From Pseudomonadota bacterium (GTDB taxonomy: Bacteria > Chloroflexota > UBA6077 > JAJPHF01), in contig JAJPHF010000168.1 of NCBI GenBank assembly GCA_021325365.1, forward strand, positions 6,206 to 70,205: 64,000 bases of DNA, written 5' to 3'. Positions within the stretch are counted from its first letter, which is position 1. Every line of letters begins with the position of its first letter. The translations under genes and the position numbers were made by a program. This document shows, piece by piece, positions 50,537 to 58,440 of the stretch. Under the pieces are notes generated by a model. That model saw nothing but the letters and a program-made list of their open reading frames with translations, searched no databases and was not told where the DNA came from.

Positions 50537-51580
50537 CTAGCGCCCCGCGGGCACCGGCTCGTCGCGCCAGGCGGCGCGCTGGATCTCGCGCGTCTTGGCC
50601 TCGAAGCGGCTCTCGTGCAGGTGCATCGAGGCGTTCACCATAACCTGCCAGGGCCGCTTGCTGTACAGCACGTAGCGCAGGAAGCCCTCGCCGCCGACCA
50701 CGCGGTGCGGCACGCCGACCGGCGCGTAGTTCATCTCGCCGGGCAGCAGGTGGACGCTGCCGTACTCGGACTCGTTGATCGAGTCGCCGCGGAACTGCAG
50801 CCAGGCCTCCACGCTGTCGAGCGCGCGGTGGAAGGCGAACTGCTCGCCCTCGGTGTTGTAGACCTCGCAGAAGAACACCGACGACTTCATTAGCATGGGG
50901 CCCGGGCCGCGCTTGCCGGTCATCTCGTGGAACACGTCGAACGGGCGGTAGTGCGTCACGCCGCGCCCCTCGGCCGCCTTCCCGATCAGGTAGCTCGTCG
51001 TGCGCTTCACCGTCGTGGGCTCCGGCTCGTCCCACAGGTACATGCGCTCGACGACGGCGCCCTCGGGCGGCGTGGCGAGCGCGCTCGGCGCGGCCCAGGC
51101 GGGGCCGCCGGTGCGCACCATCTCGAACTCGGTGTGGCTCTGATGCTTCTCGGCGGTGTACAGCGGCTCGACGGGCTCGCGCAGGAAGGCGAAGAGCCGC
51201 AGGCTGTCGCCCGTGCCCGTGCTGCGCTGGGCGATGCCCTCGGGCACCAGCATCAGCTCGCCCGGCTTCTGCTCGAACACGCCGTACTCCGTCTCGACGA
51301 GCGTCGTGCCCGCGAACTGGAAGTACACGGTGTCGAAGTTCGAGTTGCGGCGGAAGTAGGGCTGCGTGCCCGTCACGTTCTCCACGCCGATGCGCATGTC
51401 GTCGTTCTGGAGGACGATCAGCGCCTGGTTGGGCTCGCTCAGCATGTCGAACGGCCGGAAGTTGGGGATGTCCTCGGGCGCGCCGGCCGCGGAGCCGATC
51501 AGCGCCTCCTTGTCGCGCTCGAACCAGATGCGCGGCGCGGGCGATCCCCAGGTGGTGGCGAACTCCCGAATCTTCGTCAT
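50537..51580 (-). CDS. Homogentisate 1,2-dioxygenase-like bicupin, copy 2
   Basis: This 347-residue bicupin is clearly paralogous to the one at 41718-42743: FRPFDMLSEPNQALIVLQNDDMRIGVENV, FDTVYFQFAGTTLVETEYGVFEQKPGELMLVPEGIAQR, FCEVYNTEGEQFAFHRALDSVEAWLQFRGDSINESEYGS and GEMNYAPVGVPHRVVGGEGFLRY. Some positions differ: IAHR in copy 1 is IAQR here in the N-terminal cupin, and NHVPPGIAHR becomes NYAPVGVPHR. That suggests different metal or substrate handling. The ATG follows AGGAGGAAAGGCC and begins 17 bases after the upstream SBP stop. Confidence 0.78.
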   Translation of the reverse strand: MTKIREFATTWGSPAPRIWFERDKEALIGSAAGAPEDIPNFRPFDMLSEPNQALIVLQNDDMRIGVENVTGTQPYFRRNSNFDTVYFQFAGTTLVETEYGVFEQKPGELMLVPEGIAQRSTGTGDSLRLFAFLREPVEPLYTAEKHQSHTEFEMVRTGGPAWAAPSALATPPEGAVVERMYLWDEPEPTTVKRTTSYLIGKAAEGRGVTHYRPFDVFHEMTGKRGPGPMLMKSSVFFCEVYNTEGEQFAFHRALDSVEAWLQFRGDSINESEYGSVHLLPGEMNYAPVGVPHRVVGGEGFLRYVLYSKRPWQVMVNASMHLHESRFEAKTREIQRAAWRDEPVPAGR

Positions 51581-51597
51581 GGCCTTTCCTCCTCTGC

Positions 51598-52680
51598 CTA
51601 CCGCGTGGGCTGCCAACCGCTGGCGCGTAGCTCCTGATAGACCTCCTTCATCGGGCGATAGTCGTAGATCTGCTCGACCGGCGGCACGGGCGCCACGCCG
51701 TTCACCTCGGCGCGCAGCGCCGCGTCGCGCTGCTGCACGTCCACGGGCATGGTGGCGTCGGCGGGCATCGCCGGCAGCACGTCGTCGTAGTCGGCCTCGT
51801 TCGCCTCGCGCGGCCGCTCGTTGTACTTCGTCAGGATGTCGATCGACTCGTTGCGGTACGCCTTGTAGTACTCGCGGCCTTTCGCCGTGGCCCGCAGGAA
51901 GCGCTTCACGCGCTCGGGCCGCTCGCGCAGCTCCTGGTCGCTGGTGACCGCGCCGGTGTACAGCATCTGCACCTCCTTGCGGAGGTCGGCCAGAATGCGG
52001 CCGCTGACGCCGGCCTCGCGCACCTCGACCGTGTCGGAGGTGCCGAGAATCGCGGCGGGGACGCTGCCGTTCTCGATTGCTACCATCCGCTGGCTGCCCA
52101 CGCCCATCGCGATGTAGCTCACCGCGTTGTGGTCGATGCCGTGCTGCTGGAGGACCATGCGCGCGGCGATCTCCATGGTGTCGCCGCGCGACTGGATGCC
52201 GATGGCCTTGCCCACGAGATCGGCGAGCGTGGTCACGTCGGGGGCGCTGGTCCAGAGGTCGTAGCCGGCGCGGTCGGCGTTCGTGTAGATGACTTTGAGC
52301 GGTGCGCCCTTCAGGATCGCGCTAACCGACGTGGCCGCCGAGGTGCTGTACTGCAGCTCGCCGGAGATGAGCGCCGGCGTGCCAACGCCGCCGCCCACCC
52401 GCACCATCTCGATCTCTAGCCCCTCCTCGGCGTAGTAGCCTTTGTCCATGGCGATCAGGTGCGGCGTGTAGACGGCCGACACCGACGCGAACGACACCTG
52501 GAGCTTCTCCAGCGGCGGCGGTGCGGCCGCGGGCGCACCGCTGCCCGGGGCGGGCACGGCGCCGGCAGGGGCGGCCGGCGCCGTGCCGCGCTCAGCTGTC
52601 GGGGTGGCCGCGGACGGCCCGCAGGCGGCCGCCAGGAGCGCGACCGCGAGCCACGCGAGCGCTGGTATCGTTCGCCGCAC
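51598..52680 (-). CDS. SBP lipoprotein, six-member paralogue family, member 5
   Basis: The protein has 360 residues, lipobox LAAAC, tether, then LQVSFASVSAVYTPHLIAMDKGYYAEEGLEIEMV. Family blocks are TPALISGELQYSTSAATSVSAILKGAPLKVIYTNADRAGYDLWT, GIQSRGDTMEIAARMVLQQHGID, AKGREYYKAYRNESIDILTKYN and PPVEQIYDYRPMKEVYQELRASGWQPT. A GTG start follows GGGAGAAGAGTA. It is second in the operon beginning with member 6 and precedes bicupin copy 2, while member 2 follows bicupin-like genes in the other half of the island. Confidence 0.9.
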   Translation of the reverse strand: MRRTIPALAWLAVALLAAACGPSAATPTAERGTAPAAPAGAVPAPGSGAPAAAPPPLEKLQVSFASVSAVYTPHLIAMDKGYYAEEGLEIEMVRVGGGVGTPALISGELQYSTSAATSVSAILKGAPLKVIYTNADRAGYDLWTSAPDVTTLADLVGKAIGIQSRGDTMEIAARMVLQQHGIDHNAVSYIAMGVGSQRMVAIENGSVPAAILGTSDTVEVREAGVSGRILADLRKEVQMLYTGAVTSDQELRERPERVKRFLRATAKGREYYKAYRNESIDILTKYNERPREANEADYDDVLPAMPADATMPVDVQQRDAALRAEVNGVAPVPPVEQIYDYRPMKEVYQELRASGWQPTR

Positions 52681-52797
52681 TACTCTTCTCCCGTTACGCG
52701 TGCTGGCCTGCCCGGCCGCCCGCAGCGCGCCGTGCGCCGTGCCCTATCGTGCGCCTCGCGGGCGGGCGCCGCAAGGGATGCTCGCGGCCGCGCCCCG

Positions 52798-53874
52798 CTA
52801 CGGCGCCGGCTGCCAGCCGCTCGCCTTTAGCTCCTGGTACGCCTCGCGCACCAGGCGGAAGTCGTACATCTGCTCGGCCGGCGGCACCTGCTCGATGCCG
52901 TTCGTCTGCGCGCGCAGCAGCGCGTCGGCGCGCGCGTCGTCGAGCGGCACCGTGCCGTCCTCGGTCAGTGTGGGCAGCGTGTCGTCGTAGTCGGCCTCAT
53001 TGGCGTCGCGCGGCACCGTGTTGTACTTCAGCAGCACGTCCACCGTGCCGTCGCGGTAGGTCTTGAAATACTCGCGACCCTTCAGCGTCGCCCGCAGGAA
53101 GCGCTTCGCGCGGTCGCGGTGCTGCGCCAGCTCGGCGTCGGTGGTGGCGGCGCCCTGGTAAGGCATCCGCACCTCCTGCTCGAAGTCGGCCAGCAAGTTG
53201 CCAGGGAAGCCGGCCGCCTTGAGCTGCACGATGATGCCAGTGTCCAGCGGCATCGCTGCCACCGAGCCGGTCTGCATGGCGACGAGCCGCTGGTTGCCCG
53301 TGCCGATCGCCGTGTAGACGACCCCGTTCGGGTCGAGCCCGTGCTTGTGCAGGAGGAGCCGCGTGGCGATCTCGAACGTGTCGCCGCGGGCCTGCACGCC
53401 GACTGTCTTGCCCGCCAGTTCGGCCAGCGTGTGAATCTCGGGCGTGCTCGACCACATCTGGTAGGGCACGCGGTCGGCGCTGGTGAGGATGACCTTCAGG
53501 GGTGCGCCCTGGATGGCGGCGCTCACCGCCGAGGTGGCGGAGGTGCTGTATTGCAGATCGCCGGAGATGAGCGCGGGCGTGGCGGCGCCGCCGCCCGCTT
53601 TCACCATGTCGATCGCCAGGCCCTCCTCGGCGTAGTAGCCCTTGTCCATCGCAATGAAGTAGGGGGCGTAGATGGCGGCGTCGGCGGCGAAGGCGACTTT
53701 GATGGTGTCCAGGGGCGGCGGGGACGGCGCGGCCGGGGCGGATGCGGACCCGGCGGCCGCGGGCGCACTCGTCGCGGCGGGCGCCGGCCGCGCGGGCGCG
53801 GCGGCGGGGCCGCAGGCGGCGAGCGCCAATGCCAGCAGGACGCCGAGCGTCAGGGGCCGCGCGACGGGGGTCAT
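52798..53874 (-). CDS. SBP lipoprotein, six-member paralogue family, member 6
   Basis: The protein has 358 residues, lipobox LALAAC, Ala/Pro tether, then IKVAFAADAAIYAPYFIAMDKGYYAEEGLAIDMV. Family blocks are TPALISGDLQYSTSATSAVSAAIQGAPLKVILTSADRVPYQMWS, GVQARGDTFEIATRLLLHKHGLDPN, LKGREYFKTYRDGTVDVLLKYN and PPAEQMYDFRLVREAYQELKASGWQPA. It is the first structural gene after the LysR regulator. A LysR-type box and TATAGT element lie 117-144 bases upstream, so it is probably the regulated leader gene of the island. Confidence 0.9.
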   Translation of the reverse strand: MTPVARPLTLGVLLALALAACGPAAAPARPAPAATSAPAAAGSASAPAAPSPPPLDTIKVAFAADAAIYAPYFIAMDKGYYAEEGLAIDMVKAGGGAATPALISGDLQYSTSATSAVSAAIQGAPLKVILTSADRVPYQMWSSTPEIHTLAELAGKTVGVQARGDTFEIATRLLLHKHGLDPNGVVYTAIGTGNQRLVAMQTGSVAAMPLDTGIIVQLKAAGFPGNLLADFEQEVRMPYQGAATTDAELAQHRDRAKRFLRATLKGREYFKTYRDGTVDVLLKYNTVPRDANEADYDDTLPTLTEDGTVPLDDARADALLRAQTNGIEQVPPAEQMYDFRLVREAYQELKASGWQPAP

Positions 53875-53990
53875 GGCCAGCCTCCCTGGACGGCAGCCAC
53901 CGCGCTGGACCGTGCCGCCGCCACGGCCGCTCGGTTAGCTGCTGCCCTACTCTACCCCCGTAGACACTTTCAATCAATTGGCAATGAGGC

Positions 53991-54018
53991 ACTATATTCA
54001 TGCATTGGGAGCATGAAT
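53991..54018 (-). promoter_or_regulatory. LysR-type box TTCAT-N11-ATGAA with adjacent -10 TATAGT
   Basis: ATTCATGC (53996-54003) and GCATGAAT (54011-54018) are perfect inverted arms with a 7-base loop, giving the T-N11-A geometry of LysR-family sites. On the minus strand TATAGT (53996-53991) follows immediately, so a bound regulator would cover the -35 region of the SBP promoter. The LysR gene ends 12 bases away. Confidence 0.65.
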
Positions 54019-54029
54019 CCGCGCCAGGC

Positions 54030-54941
54030 TCAGCGGGGCGCGGCCGCCTCGGCGCGCAGGTGGCTCAGCAGGAACTCGCGCAGCGCCCGCGCCACCGGCG
54101 TGACTGGCACGCTGTCGCGCCGCGCCAGACAGAAGCCCTGCGCCAGGACCGGCTCGGCGACGCGGAGCGCGCGGAGGCGCCCCTCGGCCAGCTCGCGCTT
54201 GAGCGCCGAGCCGAAGAGGACGCCCACGCCGCCGCCGACCTCGACGAGGCGCTTCACGCCTTCCGCCGCGCGGAGGTCCATCTGGCGCGGGATGCTGAAC
54301 CCCCGTCGCGACAGCTCCTGAAAGATGCGCGCCCAGGACGCCTGGGCGAACGGCCCGATCACCGTCTCGCCGCGCAGGTCGTCGAGCGACACCTGCTCCC
54401 GCCCGGCGAGCGGCGAGCCGGGCGCGGCGAAGAAGACGATCGGGTCGTCGTACAGCCACTCCAGCCGCACGCCCGGCGGCGGCGCCGTCTGGCCGACGAC
54501 GGCCAGGTCGTAGCGCTCGCCCATGAAGGTCGGCCAGACCTGGTCGGCGTTCACGACCTCCAGGTTGATCCGGGCCGCCGGAAAGGCCTGGATGAACTCG
54601 CCGATCACGGCGGGCAGCACGTAGCTGGCGGGCGTGACCGTGGCCAGCAGCCGCACCGGCCCGCCCGTCCCGGCGCGCATCGCCGCCAGTAGCGTGTCCA
54701 GCTCGCGCATCTGGGCCACGATGGTCTGGGCGGCGCGCGCGACCTCGGCGCCGGCGGGCGTGAGCGCGAGCCGCCGGCCCTCGCGCGCGACCAGCGGCAG
54801 GCCGGCCTTCTGCTCGGCGGCGTGCAGCGTGCGGCTGACCGTCGGCTGCCCGAGGTACAGTGCGGCCCCGATGCTGGCGAGCGTCTCGCCCTCCGCCAGG
54901 CCCGCGAGCACGCGCAGCTCGGTGAGCGAGAAGGGCGCCAC
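54030..54941 (-). CDS. LysR-family transcriptional regulator
   Basis: This 303-residue protein has an N-terminal winged helix-turn-helix (SLTELRVLAGLAEGETLASIGAALYLGQPTVSRTLHAAEQKAGLPLVAREGRRLALTPAG), a linker helix and a periplasmic-binding-like effector domain (VRLLATVTPASYVLPAVIGEFIQAFPAARINLEVV ... YDLAVVGQ). Length is normal. A GTG start is used; its ribosome site is weak. It ends just before an inverted TTCAT/ATGAA box that precedes the SBP genes, and is therefore the probable regulator of the catabolic island, responding to an aromatic or related metabolite. It follows the amidohydrolase gene with 4 bases between. Confidence 0.9.
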   Translation of the reverse strand: MAPFSLTELRVLAGLAEGETLASIGAALYLGQPTVSRTLHAAEQKAGLPLVAREGRRLALTPAGAEVARAAQTIVAQMRELDTLLAAMRAGTGGPVRLLATVTPASYVLPAVIGEFIQAFPAARINLEVVNADQVWPTFMGERYDLAVVGQTAPPPGVRLEWLYDDPIVFFAAPGSPLAGREQVSLDDLRGETVIGPFAQASWARIFQELSRRGFSIPRQMDLRAAEGVKRLVEVGGGVGVLFGSALKRELAEGRLRALRVAEPVLAQGFCLARRDSVPVTPVARALREFLLSHLRAEAAAPR

Positions 54942-54945
54942 GCCG

Positions 54946-56607
54946 CTAGCCCAGCCCGGCGCCCGGCCGCGCCCAGGCGATGGCCCCGCCGACGACGGTC
55001 AGCTCGACGGGGACATCCTTGATCTCCAGCGGGTCGACGGCCGTCGGATCGGCGCCGAGGACCGTGAGGTCGGCCAGCTTGCCGGGCGCCAGGGTGCCCT
55101 TCTCGCGCTCCTCGAACGCCAGGTAGGCGGCGTCGGCCGTGTAGGCGCGCAGCGCCTGCTCGACGCCGATGCGCTGCTCGGGGCCGAGCAGGTCACCCTC
55201 GCGCGTCAGGCGATTCACGGCCGCCCAGATGCCGAACAGCGGGTCGAGGGGCGTCACGGGGCAATCGCTGTGCAGGGCGAAGCGGATGCCGCGCTGCTGG
55301 GCCGAGCGCAGCGGGCTGATGCGGGGCGCGCGCTCGGGGCCGAGGAACAGCCGGCGGTGGCGGTCGCCCCAGTAGTAGACGTGCTTTACGAAGAACGACG
55401 GGTAGACGCCCAGCCGGGCGATGCGGTCGAGCTGCGCCTCGGTCGCCATCTGGCAGTGCTCCAGGCGGTGGCGGGCGTCGGGGCGGGGGAAGGCCGCCTG
55501 GGCGCGCTCGAAGGCGTCGAGCGCGGAGTCGATGCTGCGGTCGCCGTTGGTGTGGATGGCGACCTGGAAGCCGGCGCGGTGGGCGGCGAGCACCAGGGCG
55601 TCGAGCCGCTCCTGCTCCATCGTCAGCATCCCCGTGCGCGTTGGGTCGCAGTGATACGGGTCGTGCAGCGCGCCGGTGAGCGCCTGGATGGAGCCGTCCT
55701 GCGTGATCTTGATGCTGCGCGTGCCGAAGCGGCGCGTCTGGTAGTCGCCGACGAACGCCCAGTCGGTATCGGCGCGGCCTTCCAGGTAGTCCTGCACCAG
55801 CTCGACGCGCAGCAGGCCGCGCACGCGCAGCTGGAAGCTGGGCGCGACGGTGGCCTCCTGGTAGGCGGCGACCTCCGTCTGGCCCGCGCGGCCACCCACG
55901 CCCGCGTCGTGGGTGCTGGTGATGCCGGCGGCCAGGTAGTCGTCGTGGACGTCGCGCAGGCCGGCGACGATCTGGGCGACGGTGAGCGGCGGCTGCACCT
56001 CGTTCACGCGGAAGCGCGCGCCGCGCTCCATCAGCACGCCGGTCGGCTCGCCGTCGGCGTCGCGCACGATGCGGCCGTCGAGGCCCTTGTACTGGTCGGG
56101 GGTGTCGCGCGTGATGTGGGCGAGGGCCAGGGCGCGGCTGTTCACGGCGCAGACGTGGTGCGAGACGTGCCAGAGCAGGACCGGATGGTCGGGCGCGACG
56201 GCGTCGAGGTCGTGGCGGTTCGGGTGACGCTGGTCGGCGAGCAGCGTATCGTCGTAGCCCTCACCCTCGATCCAGGCGCCGGGCGGGGTGGTGCGCGCGC
56301 GCTCGGCGACGCGCGCGACGAGGTCGGCGATCGTCTGGTTCGGCGGGGTGCGGCAGTCCACGAACTGCTGGCGCACGCCGAGCAGGCCCAGGTGGGTGTG
56401 CGTCTCGATGAAGCCGGGCAGGACGGTGCGACCCGGGAGCCGGAGCACGGCCGTGCCCGGCCCGATCCAGGGCCGCACGTCGTCGGCGTCGCCCACGGCG
56501 ACCAGCCGCCCGTCGCGCGCGGCGAGCGCGGTGGCCCGCGGCCGCGCGCCCTCCATCGTGATGACGTTCGCCTCGACGATCGCCAGGTCGGCGTGTGGGT
56601 TACTCAT
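54946..56607 (-). CDS. YtcJ-type amidohydrolase
   Basis: This 553-residue amidohydrolase 3 family protein (PF07969) has the composite beta-domain at both ends and metal-binding FIETHTHLG (HxH). It also has the mid-barrel IKITQDGSIQALTGAL, VAIHTNGDRSIDSALDAFERA and RHRLEHCQMATEAQL, and the final FALHSDCPVTPLDPLFGI with the catalytic Asp. YtcJ-like enzymes hydrolyse amides or cyclic N-compounds; the substrate is unknown. The ATG after GGGAGAGGCAC was chosen. The LysR gene follows with almost no gap, so regulator and enzyme are cotranscribed. Confidence 0.9.
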   Translation of the reverse strand: MSNPHADLAIVEANVITMEGARPRATALAARDGRLVAVGDADDVRPWIGPGTAVLRLPGRTVLPGFIETHTHLGLLGVRQQFVDCRTPPNQTIADLVARVAERARTTPPGAWIEGEGYDDTLLADQRHPNRHDLDAVAPDHPVLLWHVSHHVCAVNSRALALAHITRDTPDQYKGLDGRIVRDADGEPTGVLMERGARFRVNEVQPPLTVAQIVAGLRDVHDDYLAAGITSTHDAGVGGRAGQTEVAAYQEATVAPSFQLRVRGLLRVELVQDYLEGRADTDWAFVGDYQTRRFGTRSIKITQDGSIQALTGALHDPYHCDPTRTGMLTMEQERLDALVLAAHRAGFQVAIHTNGDRSIDSALDAFERAQAAFPRPDARHRLEHCQMATEAQLDRIARLGVYPSFFVKHVYYWGDRHRRLFLGPERAPRISPLRSAQQRGIRFALHSDCPVTPLDPLFGIWAAVNRLTREGDLLGPEQRIGVEQALRAYTADAAYLAFEEREKGTLAPGKLADLTVLGADPTAVDPLEIKDVPVELTVVGGAIAWARPGAGLG

Positions 56608-56864
56608 GTGCCTCTCCCGAAAGCGGGGACCATCAGGGCGGCGTGAGCGGAGGGGCGTGCCACACCGGGTTGTTGTCCATCTGGCCATAGGGTGGCCTAG
56701 CGTCTCATGGTAGGCGCGGCGGCCGGGAAGTGGCAAGGGCCGGGCGAGGGGCGATGCCGTGCGGCTGGGGCGCCGCGGTGCGCGGGAGGGGCGCGAGGCA
56801 GGTGGGGGGCGGGCAGGCGCCGGCGACCGACCTTCATCCCTTCCGGCCCGCAAGGGCGCGCGGG

Positions 56865-58082
56865 TCATCCGTGGCGGGGTTCGGATCGGTCGGTTCCGCT
56901 CGCGACCACGTTAATGTCGACCTCGGGGAGAGCGCGCAGGAGCTTGGCGACGACTGAGCCGTGGAGCAGCTCGTACCAGCGGCTGCGCTCGGAGTGGCCG
57001 ATGACGATCCGCGTCACGTTCCGCTCGCGGGCGACACGCACCAGCTCCGACGCCACGTCACCCTGGAGCTGGAGCACTTCGGCGCCGAGGTCTTCGGCTA
57101 CCCGCAGGTTGGCGGCGAGGCCCTTGCGCTCGGCCTCCGCGGCGCGCTCCCAGCCCCGTGGCGCCACGAACACCGCCAGCAGCTCGGCCTGCAGCCGATC
57201 GGCCGTGCGCCACGCGCGCCGAATGAGGTGGGCCGACTGCGGGCGGTGGTCGATGCACACCATGACCCGCTCCCCCGCCGGCCAGGTCTTCTCGATCTGG
57301 TGGTCGTGCATGTAGTCCTGGAGCCGCTCGTCCACTTCCTGGGCGATGCGCCGTAGCGCTAGCTCGCGCAGCGCCGTCAGGTTGCCCTCGCGGAAGAACT
57401 CGTTGAGCGCGCGGGCGGCGCGGTCCGGCGGGTACACGTTGCCGTGCTTGATACGCGAGCGCAGCGCCTGCGGCGACATGTCGACCAGCTCGACCTCGTC
57501 CGCGTCATCGATCACCTTGTCGGGGATCCGCTCGCGCACCTTCACGCCGGTGATCGTCTCCACGATGTCGGCCAGGCTCTCCAGGTGCTGGACGTTGACC
57601 GTGCCGACGACGTGGATGCCGGCGTCGAGCAGGTCGTACACGTCCTGCCAGCGCTTCTCGTGCTTCGAGCCAGGCGCGTTGGTGTGGGCCAGCTCGTCCA
57701 CCAGCGCCACCTGGGGCTTGCGCGCGATGACGGCGTCGGTGTCCATCTCCGCGAGCGTCACGCCGCGGTACTCGATCTGCTTGCGGGGGACTACCTCCAG
57801 GTCGCCGAGCTGGGCGACGGTATTGGGACGGTTGTAGGTCTCGACGAAGCCGACGACCACGTCGGTGCCGCGGCTCTTGCGCCGCCGCCCCTCGTTCAGC
57901 ATCGCGTACGTCTTGCCGACGCCGGGGGCCATACCGAGGTAAATCCGGAGTCGGCCGCGCTTCGGCGGCTCGGTCGCCTGCAGCTTGCGGAGCGCCCTGG
58001 CTGCTTCCGGGCGCAAGGGCTCCGCCTCGGCGAGCGCGTCGGCGGCGCCGGGCGGCTCCTGCGGCAGCTTGCCGTCGACCAT
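56865..58082 (-). CDS. KdpD sensor N-terminal module (KdpD + USP), lacking the kinase
   Basis: This 405-residue protein contains the KdpD N-terminal domain (about residues 40-250) with Walker A GMAPGVGKT (50-58), VETYNRPNT, VALVDELAHTNAPGS and VGTVNVQHLESL, followed by a universal-stress-type domain (about 260-390, RVMVCIDHRPQSAHL ... VIGHSERSRWYELLHGSV). The four-helix membrane domain, GAF and histidine kinase of E. coli KdpD are absent, and the gene ends with an ordinary stop rather than an edge. Such stand-alone sensor modules occur elsewhere and presumably act with a separate kinase. The ATG has GGGAGGTCGAC. Confidence 0.9.
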   Translation of the reverse strand: MVDGKLPQEPPGAADALAEAEPLRPEAARALRKLQATEPPKRGRLRIYLGMAPGVGKTYAMLNEGRRRKSRGTDVVVGFVETYNRPNTVAQLGDLEVVPRKQIEYRGVTLAEMDTDAVIARKPQVALVDELAHTNAPGSKHEKRWQDVYDLLDAGIHVVGTVNVQHLESLADIVETITGVKVRERIPDKVIDDADEVELVDMSPQALRSRIKHGNVYPPDRAARALNEFFREGNLTALRELALRRIAQEVDERLQDYMHDHQIEKTWPAGERVMVCIDHRPQSAHLIRRAWRTADRLQAELLAVFVAPRGWERAAEAERKGLAANLRVAEDLGAEVLQLQGDVASELVRVARERNVTRIVIGHSERSRWYELLHGSVVAKLLRALPEVDINVVASGTDRSEPRHG

Positions 58083-58114
58083 GTCGACCTCCCTGCCCTA
58101 AGCACTCGACCGGG

Positions 58115-58175
58115 GATAGTTGGTATGTTGGGCGAAGCCAAACGTCCGTACTATCCTGGGACGGCGGCTTAGCGG
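58115..58175. repeat. Interspersed repeat family E, copy 2
   Basis: TTGGGCGAAGCCAAACGTCC, then TACTATCCTGG and GGCTTAGCGGG, align with 24806-24865. On the minus strand it forms a small hairpin with a TTC loop, in the kdpD leader. Confidence 0.5.
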
Positions 58176-58343
58176 GCTGCGGCGGTACTCGCAATCGGCG
58201 CGAAGGAACGGCGTGACGGCCCCGCCACGACAGACCCATGCAAGGAGTTGCCTGTCCGCAAGTCCACCCCGTACACTCTGCACGTCACGCCAGTAGAATA
58301 GACTCCCGCGACGGCCGACGGAGCGCACGGGCCCCGATACCCC

Positions 58344-58396
58344 CCGTGCAAGGAGGAGACAGGCATTTGCCTGTCTCCTTTTCCTTTTTTGCACGG
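58344..58396 (+). terminator. Long terminator/attenuator-like hairpin before the antiporter gene
   Basis: The inner stem AGGAGACAGGCA (58354-58365) pairs with TGCCTGTCTCCT (58368-58379) and is followed by a T-rich tract TTTTCCTTTTTT (58379-58390). An outer stem CCGTGCAA/TTGCACGG (58344-58351 with 58389-58396) extends it. It lies on the coding strand of the antiporter, 77 bases before its ATG, with no upstream gene to terminate, so it is probably a leader attenuator. Confidence 0.65.
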
Positions 58397-58405
58397 CTTG
58401 CTCAG

Positions 58406-58440
58406 CGCCGGGGCTCACGGCGAGGGCGGGAGCCCCGGCG
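58406..58440 (+). promoter_or_regulatory. Second leader hairpin upstream of the antiporter start
   Basis: CGCCGGGGCT (58406-58415) and AGCCCCGGCG (58431-58440) form a perfect 10-bp stem with a 15-base loop, ending 32 bases before the start codon. It could influence translation initiation. Confidence 0.45.
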
